A stretch of DNA of 64,000 nucleotides from Maricaulis sp. (GCF_017642925.1 NZ_JAEPOL010000011.1:1-64000); one strand, 5' to 3'; counted from the stretch's first letter, positions 1 through 8,243 are shown. Made by a program: numbers and translations. Notes: a model not told the origin generated them from the sequence alone.

Positions 1-34
1 TGCCGCAACCGTGTTGGATCCCGCCCTCAAAGAG

Positions 35-138
35 CGTCACCCTGACGAAGGTCAGGGCCCAGGTCGGAAGGCTGGGTAGCGCCAGACTGGCTCCAGCTCG
101 CTTTGTGAACTGGGTCCCGATCTTCATCGGGATGACGG
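35..138. repeat. Dispersed repeat with imperfect terminal inverted repeats, copy A
   Basis: The left end reads CGTCACCCTGACGAAGGTCA and continues GGGCCCAG. The right end reads CTGGGTCCCGATCTTCATCG and continues GGATGACGG. The two ends are imperfect inverted repeats of about 28 bases, so the element could fold into a long hairpin or act as a miniature transposable unit. A second copy lies at 215-319 and a related, longer copy at 21645-21797. Confidence 0.75.
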
Positions 139-214
139 TGTTTTGGGTGGCGGTGGCGCTGATGTTGAAGCCGCACCGCCTGCCGCAATCGTGCTGGCCG
201 TTGCCCTCAAAGAG

Positions 215-319
215 CGTCACCCTGACGAAGGTCAGGGCCCAGATCGGAAGGCGGGATCGTGCCAGACCTGGCTCCAGCTCGCTTTATGAACTGGGTCCCG
301 ACCTTCGTCGGGATGACGG
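215..319. repeat. Dispersed repeat with imperfect terminal inverted repeats, copy B
   Basis: This is a close copy of 35-138 with the same ends and the same internal ggctccagctcgcttt segment. It arises from tandem duplication of about 140 bases, because the flanking tgccgcaa and gccctcaaagag sequence is duplicated as well. Confidence 0.75.
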
Positions 320-444
320 TTGAGCGGAAAGCCCGGACCAATTGGCCGATGTCGAGCTCCATGACGGTCGTCACAGCGTGTCGCGTCGACACCAGCTATC
401 GTTTTGCTGACAAGGACGGGATGACAGTTTGAAGGCAAGCGGGC

Positions 445-753
445 ATGGCCAGACATCCGTGTGTCTACATGATGGCCAGCCAGCGCAACGGGACGCTCTA
501 TATCGGCGTGACGGGCGATATCGCGATGCGGGTCATGCTGCACAAGCAGGGCAAGGGCTCGGCCTTCGTTCGCAAGTACAAGGTCCATCGCCTCGTCTGG
601 TGCGAGTTCCACCAGGACTTCGGATACGCCATCGAGCGCGAGAAACGCCTGAAGAACTGGCATAGGGCCTGGAAGATCAATCTTATCGAAGCGACCAACC
701 CCGACTGGGTGGATCTCTACGAGAGCATCCAGATGTGGGCGCCGATCGACTGA
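445..753 (+). CDS. GIY-YIG nuclease domain protein (YhbQ/UPF0213 type)
   Basis: A small 102-aa protein made only of a GIY-YIG nuclease fold. The N-terminus has VYMMAS at about residues 7-12 and the signature LYIGVTGD at about 18-25, followed by the basic KYKVHRLVWCE segment and the conserved EREKRLKNW motif at about 63-71 typical of bacterial single-domain GIY-YIG proteins. Family members resemble DNA structure or repair endonucleases, but the cellular role of the short ones is mostly unknown. The gene directly follows duplicated palindromic repeats, a neighbourhood that may matter if the nuclease acts on such structures (inference). The ATG at 445 has a GAAGG about nine bases upstream. It converges with the neuB operon, only 22 bases away. 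Confidence 0.85.
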   Translation: MARHPCVYMMASQRNGTLYIGVTGDIAMRVMLHKQGKGSAFVRKYKVHRLVWCEFHQDFGYAIEREKRLKNWHRAWKINLIEATNPDWVDLYESIQMWAPID

Positions 754-775
754 GGGGAATTGGCGATGTCTGCGC

Positions 776-1693
776 CTACTTCCCCGCCCGTTCGTCCGGT
801 TCCCATTGGGGGCGCAGCCAGACATCACCCTGGGCGTCTGGCTTGCCGTCGGAACCGTAGCGGCCGCGGCGGAGATTGCGGCGGCGGTTGATTTCGCTGG
901 GGGCGGGCTTTTTCTCGCCATCGCCGAGGGCGGCTTCCAGGATGCGCAGATCGGCGATCATGGCGGCGAGTTCGTCGAATTCCATCGCAAAGGGATGATC
1001 CGGCCCGTCGAGCGAACGGTCGAAGGTGACATGTTTCTCGATCACCGTGGCGCCCAGCGCGGCGGCGGCGATGGGGGCGGTGTGGCCGGGCGAGTGATCG
1101 GACAGGCCGACCGGACGGCCCAGCGCGGTTTTCAGCGTGGTGATGGCAGACAGGTTCATGTCGTCCCAGCCGGGCGGATAGCTGGCGGCGCAATGCAGCA
1201 CGGTAATGTCGTGACAGCCGGCATGCTTGAGCGTGGTGACGGCGTCCTCGACCTCGTCGAGATAGGCGGCGCCGGTCGACAGGATGACCGGCTTGCCGGT
1301 GCGGCCGAGCTTTTCCAGCAGCGGGACAAAGGTGAGATCGCCCGAGGCGACCTTGTAGCGCTTGACCCCGATCCCCTCCATCAGATCGACGGCGGCCAGC
1401 GAGAAGGGCGTCGACATGAATTCGATACCATTATCCTCGCAGCACGCCTTCAGCGGGGCATGCCAGTCGTCCGGCAGGCCGGCATTTGAAAAGGCGGCAT
1501 GTTTGGGATTGGCGACGATCCCGCCGCTTTGCGGATCGCGCACGAAACGGGCGATCAGCCCGTCGCGGGTGAGGGTCTGGAATTTGGCGACATCGGCACC
1601 GGCGCGGGCCGCGGCCTCGATATAGCGTTTCGCCGTGTCCAGATCGCCGCCGTGATTGGAGCCGATTTCCGCGATGATATCGATATGGGGCAT
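776..1693 (-). CDS. neuB: NeuB/PseI-family sialic or pseudaminic acid synthase lacking a full SAF domain
   Basis: Condenses phosphoenolpyruvate with a hexosamine to make a nine-carbon nonulosonic acid, here most likely pseudaminic acid for flagellin. The 305-aa protein shows the NeuB barrel motifs: EIGSNHGG at about 10-17, KFQT, MSTPFS, LHCAASYPP, GLSDHSPG and VIEKHVT. Usual members are about 340-350 aa with a C-terminal SAF (antifreeze-like) domain. Here only some 40 residues follow the barrel, and that tail (RRRNLRRG to WLRP) is a shortened or divergent remnant. Its ATG overlaps the stop of the upstream cytidylyltransferase by one base (TAATG), so it is the last gene of the six-gene glycosylation operon. 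Whether the substrate is pseudaminic or legionaminic is inferred from the presence of PseB, PseC and PseG homologs. Confidence 0.88.
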   Translation of the reverse strand: MPHIDIIAEIGSNHGGDLDTAKRYIEAAARAGADVAKFQTLTRDGLIARFVRDPQSGGIVANPKHAAFSNAGLPDDWHAPLKACCEDNGIEFMSTPFSLAAVDLMEGIGVKRYKVASGDLTFVPLLEKLGRTGKPVILSTGAAYLDEVEDAVTTLKHAGCHDITVLHCAASYPPGWDDMNLSAITTLKTALGRPVGLSDHSPGHTAPIAAAALGATVIEKHVTFDRSLDGPDHPFAMEFDELAAMIADLRILEAALGDGEKKPAPSEINRRRNLRRGRYGSDGKPDAQGDVWLRPQWEPDERAGK

Positions 1694-2421
1694 TACGAGG
1701 CGAGGCTTTCCAGGCTGGCGTTCGGACCGCGCTTCTCGTCCATCAGGCGGCAGATATGCACCGTGTCGACGGGCCAGTTGCGGGCATTGAGTTCGGCCAG
1801 GACCGCGCGGGCACTGGCCAGATCGGCGGGCGTGTCGACCGACAGGTCGATCTCCGGGTGATGAAGCGCGTCAGGGAAGGTGACGGTGTGGATGCGGTAG
1901 GCCTCGCGGTTTTCCCGGATGCGCAGGGTGACGTGCTCACGGTCGCGGTCGGTCGTCGCCGGGTCGGCTGCGATCTGGCGCAGCACGGCGGTCTCGACCA
2001 CTTCGGCGCGCAGCCCTTTGGGCAGATGCCCGTCGGCCGGACGGGTGTACTCGGCACCATGGGCGCGATGCCCGGCGACACAGGCCTCGATCACCGCCGG
2101 ATCGCGGAACGGGCTGTCCGAGGTGATGCGCACCAGCGTGGTGGCCAGCGTGGCGTCGGCGACGGTGAGGAAACGGCTCAGCACATCATGCTCGGAACCG
2201 CGGAAGACGCGCAGGCCTTCGGCTTCGCCCAGCGCGACCAGGGCGTCGTCATCCGGGTTTTCCGTGGTGGCGATCACCAGCTCGTCAATGCCGGGAATTT
2301 GGCGCAGGCGGCGGCATTGATAGGCGAGCAGCGAGGTGGCGTCCTCGATCGGTTCGAGGACCTTGCCCGGCAGCCGGTTGGAGCCGGTGCGGGCCTGAAT
2401 GACGGCGACGGTACGGGTCAC
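1693..2421 (-). CDS. SpsF/PseF-like acylneuraminate cytidylyltransferase (FlmC type)
   Basis: A 242-aa nucleotidyltransferase predicted to activate the nonulosonic acid with CTP, giving the CMP-sugar donor used on flagellin. The N-terminus VAVIQARTGSNRLPGKVL at about 5-22 is the nucleotide-binding signature of the SpsF/NeuA family, and ITSDSPFRDP at about 99-108 carries the metal-site Asp. Translation starts at a GTG (2419-2421) embedded in the GTGA overlap with the upstream ATP-grasp gene. In Caulobacter the corresponding flagellin-modification gene is flmC. The substrate assignment rests on operon context rather than on residues, because SpsF-type enzymes act on several sugars. Confidence 0.82.
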   Translation of the reverse strand: MTRTVAVIQARTGSNRLPGKVLEPIEDATSLLAYQCRRLRQIPGIDELVIATTENPDDDALVALGEAEGLRVFRGSEHDVLSRFLTVADATLATTLVRITSDSPFRDPAVIEACVAGHRAHGAEYTRPADGHLPKGLRAEVVETAVLRQIAADPATTDRDREHVTLRIRENREAYRIHTVTFPDALHHPEIDLSVDTPADLASARAVLAELNARNWPVDTVHICRLMDEKRGPNASLESLAS

Positions 2422-3467
2422 GTATCACCCTCCTGGAGCGGCGGGAGCGCAATGTCCTGCCAAGTACGAACCATACGCGCGGGAGCGTAGGGCGGAAAGG
2501 TTGACGGGATATGGCCTGTCAGGTGTTCCCGGCCGGCCAGCATGCGCACGAGCAGGGCCGGCACGTTCAGCCCGGCCAGGGTCATCAGATAGCCGAACCC
2601 CCACATGCGCGGATTGATCTCCAGCAGGAAGGCCGGCTCGCCCGGCGCCGGGCGTTTTACCTCGACGGCGGCGAGCCCGTGCCAGGGACCACTGGCGCGC
2701 AGCACGGCGAGGCCGGCATCGCGCAGGCCTTCGTCGGCCACGGTCTCGCCCGCGACAGCCACGCCGCCCGTGGGCGGGTTGGTCTGAAGCTTTCGGTGCA
2801 GGGTGGACACGATCAGTTCGCCGCGATCCCACAGCGAGCCGATCGTGTAGACCGTGTCGGCGCCGCCGGGGATATATGTCTGGACCACGCAGGGCCCGTG
2901 TTCCTCAGCCGTGTCGGCCCAGATGCGGCGCAGCTCGTCCATGCCCTGCGGATAGGAGACGCCGCGGGCGCCGCGCGAGCAACGCGGCTTCACCACACAG
3001 GGAAAACCGCCGGTCCAGGCGTCCAGATCGGCCAGGCTTTCCGGCTGCAGGGTGACAGGGCAGGGCAGGCCGGCCTCGGCAGCGCGCGCCAGCAGCTTGC
3101 CCTTGTCGATGCCGAATTCGAGCACGTCCGGATCCGGCACGGGCACGCGCAGGCCTTCGGCTTCCCATTGACGGGCGACGGGGGCCAGGGCGGCGGCTTC
3201 GGCCTCGGAGCCGGGAATGATCGTGTCCAGGCTCTGCAGGGCGCACAATTCGCGAACGGCATGAAGATAGGCTTCGCGATTGCCGGCCGACGGCAGCACA
3301 CAGCGCCCGGCGCCGGGCTCGTAGAGCCCGCCGGCGAGCGGATTGATGTCGGCAGCGACGAGTTTGAGATCCGCATCGGCCTGGCGCAGCGAGCGCAGCG
3401 TGCCCAGGCCCGGCGGTGCGCCGACCCCGGTGACCAGCACGCCGGTGGAGAGTTCGGAGAGCCTCAT
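2418..3467 (-). CDS. ATP-grasp ligase-like protein in the flagellin glycosylation operon
   Basis: A 349-aa protein with the layout of carbamoyl-phosphate-synthase-type ATP-grasp enzymes. An N-terminal Rossmann-like preATP-grasp segment (VLVTGVGAPPGLGTLRSL at about 11-28) is followed by PCVVKPRCSRGARGV at about 155-169 and the metal-binding LLEINPRMWG near 288-297. Such enzymes join a carboxylate to an amine or other nucleophile using ATP, so this one could add an amino-acid or acyl group to the sugar or its precursor; the substrate cannot be read from sequence. It overlaps both neighbours by four bases (ATGA at 3464-3467, GTGA at 2418-2421), which implies translational coupling and a shared job with the glycosylation enzymes. 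Confidence 0.8.
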   Translation of the reverse strand: MRLSELSTGVLVTGVGAPPGLGTLRSLRQADADLKLVAADINPLAGGLYEPGAGRCVLPSAGNREAYLHAVRELCALQSLDTIIPGSEAEAAALAPVARQWEAEGLRVPVPDPDVLEFGIDKGKLLARAAEAGLPCPVTLQPESLADLDAWTGGFPCVVKPRCSRGARGVSYPQGMDELRRIWADTAEEHGPCVVQTYIPGGADTVYTIGSLWDRGELIVSTLHRKLQTNPPTGGVAVAGETVADEGLRDAGLAVLRASGPWHGLAAVEVKRPAPGEPAFLLEINPRMWGFGYLMTLAGLNVPALLVRMLAGREHLTGHIPSTFPPYAPARMVRTWQDIALPPLQEGDT

Positions 3468-4480
3468 GAGGCCCGCCAGTCCGGGATATCCCGGCCGATC
3501 AGGTCTTCCAGGGCGGCGATCTCCGGCGCGAAACGGTCTTCCAGCATTGCGCGGATGGCCGGATCCATGGGCGGTACGGTGACCTTGTCCTGCTGGATGG
3601 GCGGGTAGACGCCATCGGCCGAGGTCGCGCCCGAAATGCCGCTGACCGGCGCGACGAGTTCGGCGTGCAGGGTTTCGAAGGGCGTGTCCGCGCGGCCGTC
3701 ACAGAGGCCGTCGAGGATCGGGATTTTCGAGGCGGGGATGCCGCCGGTATTATAGCGCTTCTCCATCGCAACCGGCACGGGATCGAGTTCGAGGAAGCGG
3801 AAGATGCGTTTCATGACGGCCTCGCCATCGCGGTCGAGTTCGTCCTGCAGCAGGATCAGCGTATCGAACCGGTCGGCATAGTGGCGCAGGCGGCCGGCAT
3901 AGCGGCCGGTGTCGGTATAGAGCCACTGGAAGCCCCAGTTTTGCGCCACGCGCTGCGGCTCCACCTCGAGCGTCTTCGCGAAGGAGAGAAATTCCGCATC
4001 GCGGCGGACATTCTGGAGATAGTGGGAATACGCCCGGTCGACCGGGTTGCGCAGGATGGCGATGATCTTGGTGGCGGGGCCGCAATAGCTCATCACCCGC
4101 GGTGCCGCGATGGGCGCGTAGGCGTAGTAGTCCGGCGAGACGTCGCCGATGCGCGCCGCGCCGTCATAGTCCGCGAACAGGGCCTGGTAGGCCTCGACGG
4201 TCGGCGCGGTGTCGAAATGATAGAAGCCGGGCCAGTAGACCGAACCGTCGCCGACGCCGGAGAAGAAACGCCCTTCCTTGCGGACTTTGGACAGGAAGAT
4301 CTCCGGATGCTGGCTGAGATAATGGTAGAGCGAGGTCGTGCCGGATTTCGGCGCGCCGATCACCAGGAAGTTCGGCCACACCTCGCGGGGCTTGTCGGTC
4401 TGATTATCGCTCGGATCGGTCACGCGGGGCTCTTTGATGGACTGGGTCAGGACGGTCGAATCAGGGGTGGAACCGGGCAC
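3464..4480 (-). CDS. PAPS-dependent sulfotransferase in the glycosylation operon
   Basis: A 338-aa sulfotransferase predicted to move sulfate from PAPS to a hydroxyl group. The 5'-phosphosulfate loop is GAPKSGTTSLY at about 42-52, and the 3'-phosphate motif is ILRNPVDRAYSHY at about 142-154 (Arg144 and Ser152). The chosen start is a GTG at 4478-4480; a GTG about 57 bases downstream (VTDPSD) is an alternative and would still leave the domain intact. The stop overlaps the ATP-grasp start. Its position between pseG and the ATP-grasp gene suggests that the flagellar glycan, or a precursor, is sulfated (inference). It could instead act on another surface glycan. Confidence 0.85.
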   Translation of the reverse strand: MPGSTPDSTVLTQSIKEPRVTDPSDNQTDKPREVWPNFLVIGAPKSGTTSLYHYLSQHPEIFLSKVRKEGRFFSGVGDGSVYWPGFYHFDTAPTVEAYQALFADYDGAARIGDVSPDYYAYAPIAAPRVMSYCGPATKIIAILRNPVDRAYSHYLQNVRRDAEFLSFAKTLEVEPQRVAQNWGFQWLYTDTGRYAGRLRHYADRFDTLILLQDELDRDGEAVMKRIFRFLELDPVPVAMEKRYNTGGIPASKIPILDGLCDGRADTPFETLHAELVAPVSGISGATSADGVYPPIQQDKVTVPPMDPAIRAMLEDRFAPEIAALEDLIGRDIPDWRAS

Positions 4481-4506
4481 AGGAGCGCCCGGCCGGTCTT
4501 AAGAAA

Positions 4507-5478
4507 TTACTGCATCGCCGCGCCGGCCGGCAGGACGCGTTCGATCAGCCGGCGCGCCACGCGTTCGGCACCCCGTCCGTCGACGAGCGTCTGGCCGGCG
4601 CGGGCCATGGTGCTGCGGCGCTCCGCATCGGGGATCAGGGCCTCCAGCGCGGCCGACAGACGTTCGTCGAAAGCCTCGCCCGGCGCGATGGTGAGGCCCA
4701 GGCCCAGCGGTTCGATCTGGGCGGCCCGGTCTGCCTGATTGCTGGCGATGGGTACGCAGATCACCGGCAGGCCGGTGGCGGCCGCCTCGTGCAGCGTGGT
4801 GCCGCCGGCGAGAATGCCGATATCGGCTTTCTCCAGCGCAGGCCGCAGGCGCGGCGGCATGCCGGGCCGGGCGCCGGGACGGCGGATTTCCACCTGCAGG
4901 CCGTGCGCGATCGACAGGCGGTCGAGCACATGTTCGATCATGCCGAGAAGCGGTGTGTCGGTACCGCCCAGGCTGACCAGGACGCGCTGCGCCTTCGGCG
5001 CAATCCCGCGCGGCGGCAGGCCGGCATAATCGGGATGCAGCAGCAGGACTTCGGGGCCGTCGAGCACGGGGATGGCCGGCTCCGACGGGCTTTCGACCAG
5101 GGTCTGGCGGATCAGGAGATCGGGTGTGGCGCCGTCGGTGCGGCCGCCGACCAGAACGGTGAGGATGCCGGAGGCCCGCACGGCAGCGACAAGGGCGGCA
5201 TCGACCTGCTGCCAGTCACCGACCAGCAGCGCGGTGCCGGCACTGGCGAGATAGCCGGTCAGGCTGGCCCCGGTCTCATCGCCGTCCAGGCAGCGGATAT
5301 CGGCGACGGCGTCGAGGCCTGCGGGCAGGTATTCCGGTGTGGCGGTGATGAAAAGCGGGCGCTGGCCCTGGCTGTTGAAGGCGCCGGCCAGCGCGCTGCA
5401 GCGCATGACATGACCCAGGCCGATCTCCCCGCCGCCATCGGCGCGAATTGCGATGCGGCCGGGGAGGGGCGGGGTCAT
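4507..5478 (-). CDS. pseG: PseG-like UDP-sugar hydrolase (FlmD type)
   Basis: A 323-aa GT-B-fold protein resembling PseG, which releases UDP from UDP-2,4-diacetamido-2,4,6-trideoxy-L-altrose before condensation by PseI. The N-terminal loop RADGGGEIGLGHVMR at about 12-26 contains the His (about residue 23) that corresponds to the catalytic His of PseG. The C-terminal half has the nucleotide-binding GGTTLHEAAATGLPVICVP segment. The reading frame is open further upstream, but the ATG at 5476-5478 is preferred because it overlaps the stop of the preceding gene by one base (TGATG). It is the second gene of the operon after flmG. In Caulobacter the equivalent is flmD. Confidence 0.87.
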   Translation of the reverse strand: MTPPLPGRIAIRADGGGEIGLGHVMRCSALAGAFNSQGQRPLFITATPEYLPAGLDAVADIRCLDGDETGASLTGYLASAGTALLVGDWQQVDAALVAAVRASGILTVLVGGRTDGATPDLLIRQTLVESPSEPAIPVLDGPEVLLLHPDYAGLPPRGIAPKAQRVLVSLGGTDTPLLGMIEHVLDRLSIAHGLQVEIRRPGARPGMPPRLRPALEKADIGILAGGTTLHEAAATGLPVICVPIASNQADRAAQIEPLGLGLTIAPGEAFDERLSAALEALIPDAERRSTMARAGQTLVDGRGAERVARRLIERVLPAGAAMQ

Positions 5479-7271
5479 CAGCGGGCTCCTGCCTCTTGCG
5501 CAAGAGCTTGTTCGACCTTGCGCATCGTGTTCTCCCAGTCCTGGAAGCCGGTGCCGAAGAAGGAGCGGCTCTGGGGATACCAGTGCTGCTGGCCGGTGCC
5601 GAGCAGGGTCCAGGCGCTGGAGCGGGCATGGACGAACCACACCTTGCCGCCGCAGGCCGCGGCGAGGTTCGAGGTGGCGTTCATCGGTGCGATCACCAGA
5701 TCACAGACGCTGGACAGGGCGGCCACCTTGTCGAGATCCATCTTCAGATCGATATCGCGCGGCTGGTGGATGGTGATGCCGAAGCGCTTGCCGGCCAGTT
5801 CGAGTTCTTCCTCGACGTCGCCGTATTGCAGGTTCACGAACTGCACGCCCGGCACGCGCAGCACGCCTTCCCAGGCATCGAAGGCCGAGAAGAAGCGCGA
5901 GCGGCGCGGATCCATTTTCAGCGACTTCCAGAGAATGCCGACCTTGAGGCCCTCGCCGAAACTGTCGAGCTGTTTGCGGAAGGCGGCCTGGTCGGCCGGA
6001 TCGGCCTTGAGGAAGCCGGGTTCGGACGGGAAGTCCTCGATCTTGTTGCGGAAGGCGCGCAGCGGCGTCGCCATCGGCGTCCAGAAATCGGCGCCATCGC
6101 CGATCTTCGGCACGGCCCGTACTTCGCGACCCTCGACGGTGGCCGACATGTGGTGGCCGACAACGGCCTGCGGGAAGGAGCGTTTGACGATCGGCATCAG
6201 GCGGTATTCGCAGGCAATGCGCAGCTCGCCGTCCGGGCCGATGGCCTCGATCAGGTCCTTCACCGTGTTCATGAACAGGACTTCGTCGCCCAGACCCTGC
6301 TCGCCGACCAGGACGAGGGTCTTGCCGCGGATCTGTGCCGGGTCGACGCCGTCCCACATGGGCGCGTCGATGGTGAAGAGTGTCGCCTGGGCGCGGTTCG
6401 GGTCGAGGCGGGCGGCATTGGCGGCCCAGCCTTCCTCCAGCTTGCCGCAGGCCAGGAGCACCATGGAGCGGGAGTGGCGCATCGAGGCCTCTTCCATCTC
6501 GTCGGCCGGATCCTTTAGCGCCATTTCATAGTGCGGCAGGGATTTTTCCGGCTCGCCCAGCAGCTCATAGACATTGGCCATATTGTTGTGGGAGCGGCCA
6601 TAGCCCGGATTCAGGCGCAGCGCTTCTTCATAGAAGGTGATGGACTCGAGCGGCCGTCCGGCATCGTTGAGCACCGTGCCCATCGAGTTCCACAGCTCGT
6701 AATTCTCCTGGTGCGCATAGATCGCGGTGCGCAGGAGTTCGATGGCTTCCTCGAACTTGCCCTGGTCGCGCAGCACGCCGGCCAGGTTGATGATGGCGTT
6801 GGGATTGCCCGGCGCGAGCTGGCATTCCAAGCGGTAGAACTTCTCCGCCGCCGGCAGCATGTCGAGCTTCCAGGCGACGAGGCCGAGCTTCTGGTAGATT
6901 TCCGCATCCTGGGGGTCGATCTTCCAGGCGGCCTCGAAGAAGTCGAGCGAGCGCGACAGGCGGCCCAGCCGGTAGAGCATCAGCCCCATGACGTGATTGG
7001 TCAGGGCAAGGTCGGGCGCGATCGTGACGGCCTTGTAGGCAATGCGCGCGGCTTCGGAATGCTGGTTTTCGGCAGAGAGCTTCAGGGCCCGCTTGGCCTG
7101 GGCGACGACTTTCTGATAGTCGCGCCGGCGGTTCTCCGGAATGCGCAGGGCCGTCTTGTCGAGCTGCAGGGACGTGGCGTCCAGCGGGACGGCATCACGG
7201 GCCTCGTTCTTCTCGACTTCGGCGTCTGCGGCGAGTTCCGCATCCAGATCCAGCGCGGGTGCGTGGGCCAT
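5478..7271 (-). CDS. flmG: TPR flagellin glycosyltransferase, FlmG/FlbA-like
   Basis: A 597-aa protein with tandem TPR helices over about residues 45-290 (repeats ending in LALTNHVMGLMLYRLG, GNPNAIINLAGVLRDQG and GYGRSHNNMANVYELLG). A C-terminal glycosyltransferase-like region follows, including VLVGEQGLGDEVLFMNTV, and ends in a Rossmann-like part with NATSNLAAACGGKVWFV. This is the plan of Caulobacter FlmG, whose TPR part binds flagellin and whose C-terminal part attaches pseudaminic acid. It is the first gene of the minus-strand operon and is divergent from flbT. The ATG at 7271 is chosen; a TTG nine bases upstream (7280) is possible. An AAGGACAGG lies before both. Confidence 0.82.
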   Translation of the reverse strand: MAHAPALDLDAELAADAEVEKNEARDAVPLDATSLQLDKTALRIPENRRRDYQKVVAQAKRALKLSAENQHSEAARIAYKAVTIAPDLALTNHVMGLMLYRLGRLSRSLDFFEAAWKIDPQDAEIYQKLGLVAWKLDMLPAAEKFYRLECQLAPGNPNAIINLAGVLRDQGKFEEAIELLRTAIYAHQENYELWNSMGTVLNDAGRPLESITFYEEALRLNPGYGRSHNNMANVYELLGEPEKSLPHYEMALKDPADEMEEASMRHSRSMVLLACGKLEEGWAANAARLDPNRAQATLFTIDAPMWDGVDPAQIRGKTLVLVGEQGLGDEVLFMNTVKDLIEAIGPDGELRIACEYRLMPIVKRSFPQAVVGHHMSATVEGREVRAVPKIGDGADFWTPMATPLRAFRNKIEDFPSEPGFLKADPADQAAFRKQLDSFGEGLKVGILWKSLKMDPRRSRFFSAFDAWEGVLRVPGVQFVNLQYGDVEEELELAGKRFGITIHQPRDIDLKMDLDKVAALSSVCDLVIAPMNATSNLAAACGGKVWFVHARSSAWTLLGTGQQHWYPQSRSFFGTGFQDWENTMRKVEQALAQEAGAR

Positions 7272-7443
7272 GATCAACAAACCTGTCCTTATTTTCCTCG
7301 CATGAGGGCCGGGATTCGCTTTAAGAAGTTGCTAACGATACAGGCGCGGCAGGCTTTCAAGGCGGAAACGATTTCTTCACCCCGACTTGCCAACCTGCCG
7401 CCAGTCCGGCTGTGACCGCCGTCCTGCGCAACGGAGTTTGCTC

Positions 7444-7830
7444 ATGCCCCTGAAGATCTCGCTCAAACCCGGCGAGAAGTTTGTCCTCAACGGGGCCGTC
7501 ATCGAAAACGGTGACCGGCGCGCCAATCTTGTGCTCAAGAACAAGGCCGCCGTCCTGCGCGAAAAGGACATCCTCCAGGAAGGCGATGTCACCACGCCGG
7601 TCCGCCGCATCTATTTCCCCATCATGATGATGTACCTGTCCGACAGGAAGGATGACTCCCTTTACGACGAGTTCGTGCTGCGCATGAACGAGTTCATGGG
7701 CGTCGTGTCGGATCCGGGCGTGCTGTCGATCTGTGTATCGGTCAGCCGCGATGTCATGGCGGGCGAGCATTACAAGGCCCTGATGGGCTGCCGCAAACTG
7801 ATGACCTACGAAGCCGAGAGACTGGCCTGA
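7444..7830 (+). CDS. flbT: Flagellin biosynthesis post-transcriptional regulator FlbT
   Basis: A 128-aa protein that matches FlbT along its whole length: MPLKISLKPGEKFVLNGAV at the start, then RANLVLKNKAAVLREKDIL, and a C-terminal CRKLMTYEAERLA. FlbT in Caulobacter binds flagellin mRNA leaders and lowers their stability or translation until the hook is built. The start at 7444 has a GGAG seven bases upstream. The stop overlaps the flaF start (TGATG), so the two are co-translated. Candidate target hairpins in the downstream flagellin leaders are listed separately. Confidence 0.95.
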   Translation: MPLKISLKPGEKFVLNGAVIENGDRRANLVLKNKAAVLREKDILQEGDVTTPVRRIYFPIMMMYLSDRKDDSLYDEFVLRMNEFMGVVSDPGVLSICVSVSRDVMAGEHYKALMGCRKLMTYEAERLA

Positions 7831-8213
7831 TGTCACTTCAAGCTTACCAGCAGGCAAGCCAGCGCAGCGAGGACCCGCGGGCAACCGAATACCGGTTGTT
7901 CGCCCAGGTCACGCGGGCACTGATGGCGTCCAAGACACTTCCCAAGGAAGACGTGAAGGGCCGGGCCGAGGCGCTCGACTGGAACCGCCGCGTCTGGAGC
8001 AATCTGGCGATCGACTGCGCCAGCCAGGACAACAAGCTGCCGGAGAGCCTGCGCGCCGCGATCATCTCGCTCTCCATCTTCGTGTCCAAGCATGCCAGCG
8101 TGGCGCTGCGCAATCCCGATGCGGTCGACGACCTGGTCGATATCAATCGCACCGTGATGCAGGGGCTGATGCCCCAGGCCAATGCCGGCGCCGAGGGCCA
8201 GGCCGTCGGGTAG
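7830..8213 (+). CDS. flaF: Flagellin assembly/secretion regulator FlaF
   Basis: A 127-aa FlaF-family protein. The conserved core runs from YRLFAQVTRALMAS near residue 21 to RRVWSNLAIDCASQDNKLP and LRAAIISLSIFVSKHA. FlaF works opposite to FlbT, promoting flagellin secretion or translation in Caulobacter-type bacteria. It starts inside the flbT stop codon and is followed by a strong intrinsic terminator at 8244-8284, so flbT-flaF form a two-gene transcript. A palindrome of the FlbD-site type starts four bases after its stop (8217-8231) and belongs to the next promoter. Confidence 0.95.
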   Translation: MSLQAYQQASQRSEDPRATEYRLFAQVTRALMASKTLPKEDVKGRAEALDWNRRVWSNLAIDCASQDNKLPESLRAAIISLSIFVSKHASVALRNPDAVDDLVDINRTVMQGLMPQANAGAEGQAVG

Positions 8214-8216
8214 GAA

Positions 8217-8231
8217 TTGCCGCCCCGGCAA
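8217..8231. promoter_or_regulatory. Candidate FlbD (ftr) palindrome before flagellin 1
   Basis: TTGCCG-CCC-CGGCAA is a perfect inverted repeat about 100 bases upstream of the sigma-54 promoter at 8324. The same half-sites recur before every sigma-54 promoter found here. FlbD binding is inferred from the Caulobacter model. Confidence 0.55.
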
Positions 8232-8243
8232 AAAACGACAGGC

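Larger units (their letters stand above)
1..444. other. Gene-free left edge holding duplicated dispersed repeats
   Basis: No credible coding sequence is seen before the GIY-YIG gene. Bases 1-140 and 181-320 are near copies of each other, separated by about 40 unique bases, and each contains one repeat element (listed separately). Around 407-427 there is a degenerate fragment of the right end of the same element. The short reading frames across this region are composed of repeat sequence and are not supported as genes. Confidence 0.75.

Noticed and set aside
7380-7430. Possible minus-strand sigma-54 promoter for flmG (TGGCGGCAGGTTGGCA)
   Set aside because: Spacing is right but both boxes deviate from the consensus used at the five convincing promoters; not strong enough to list.
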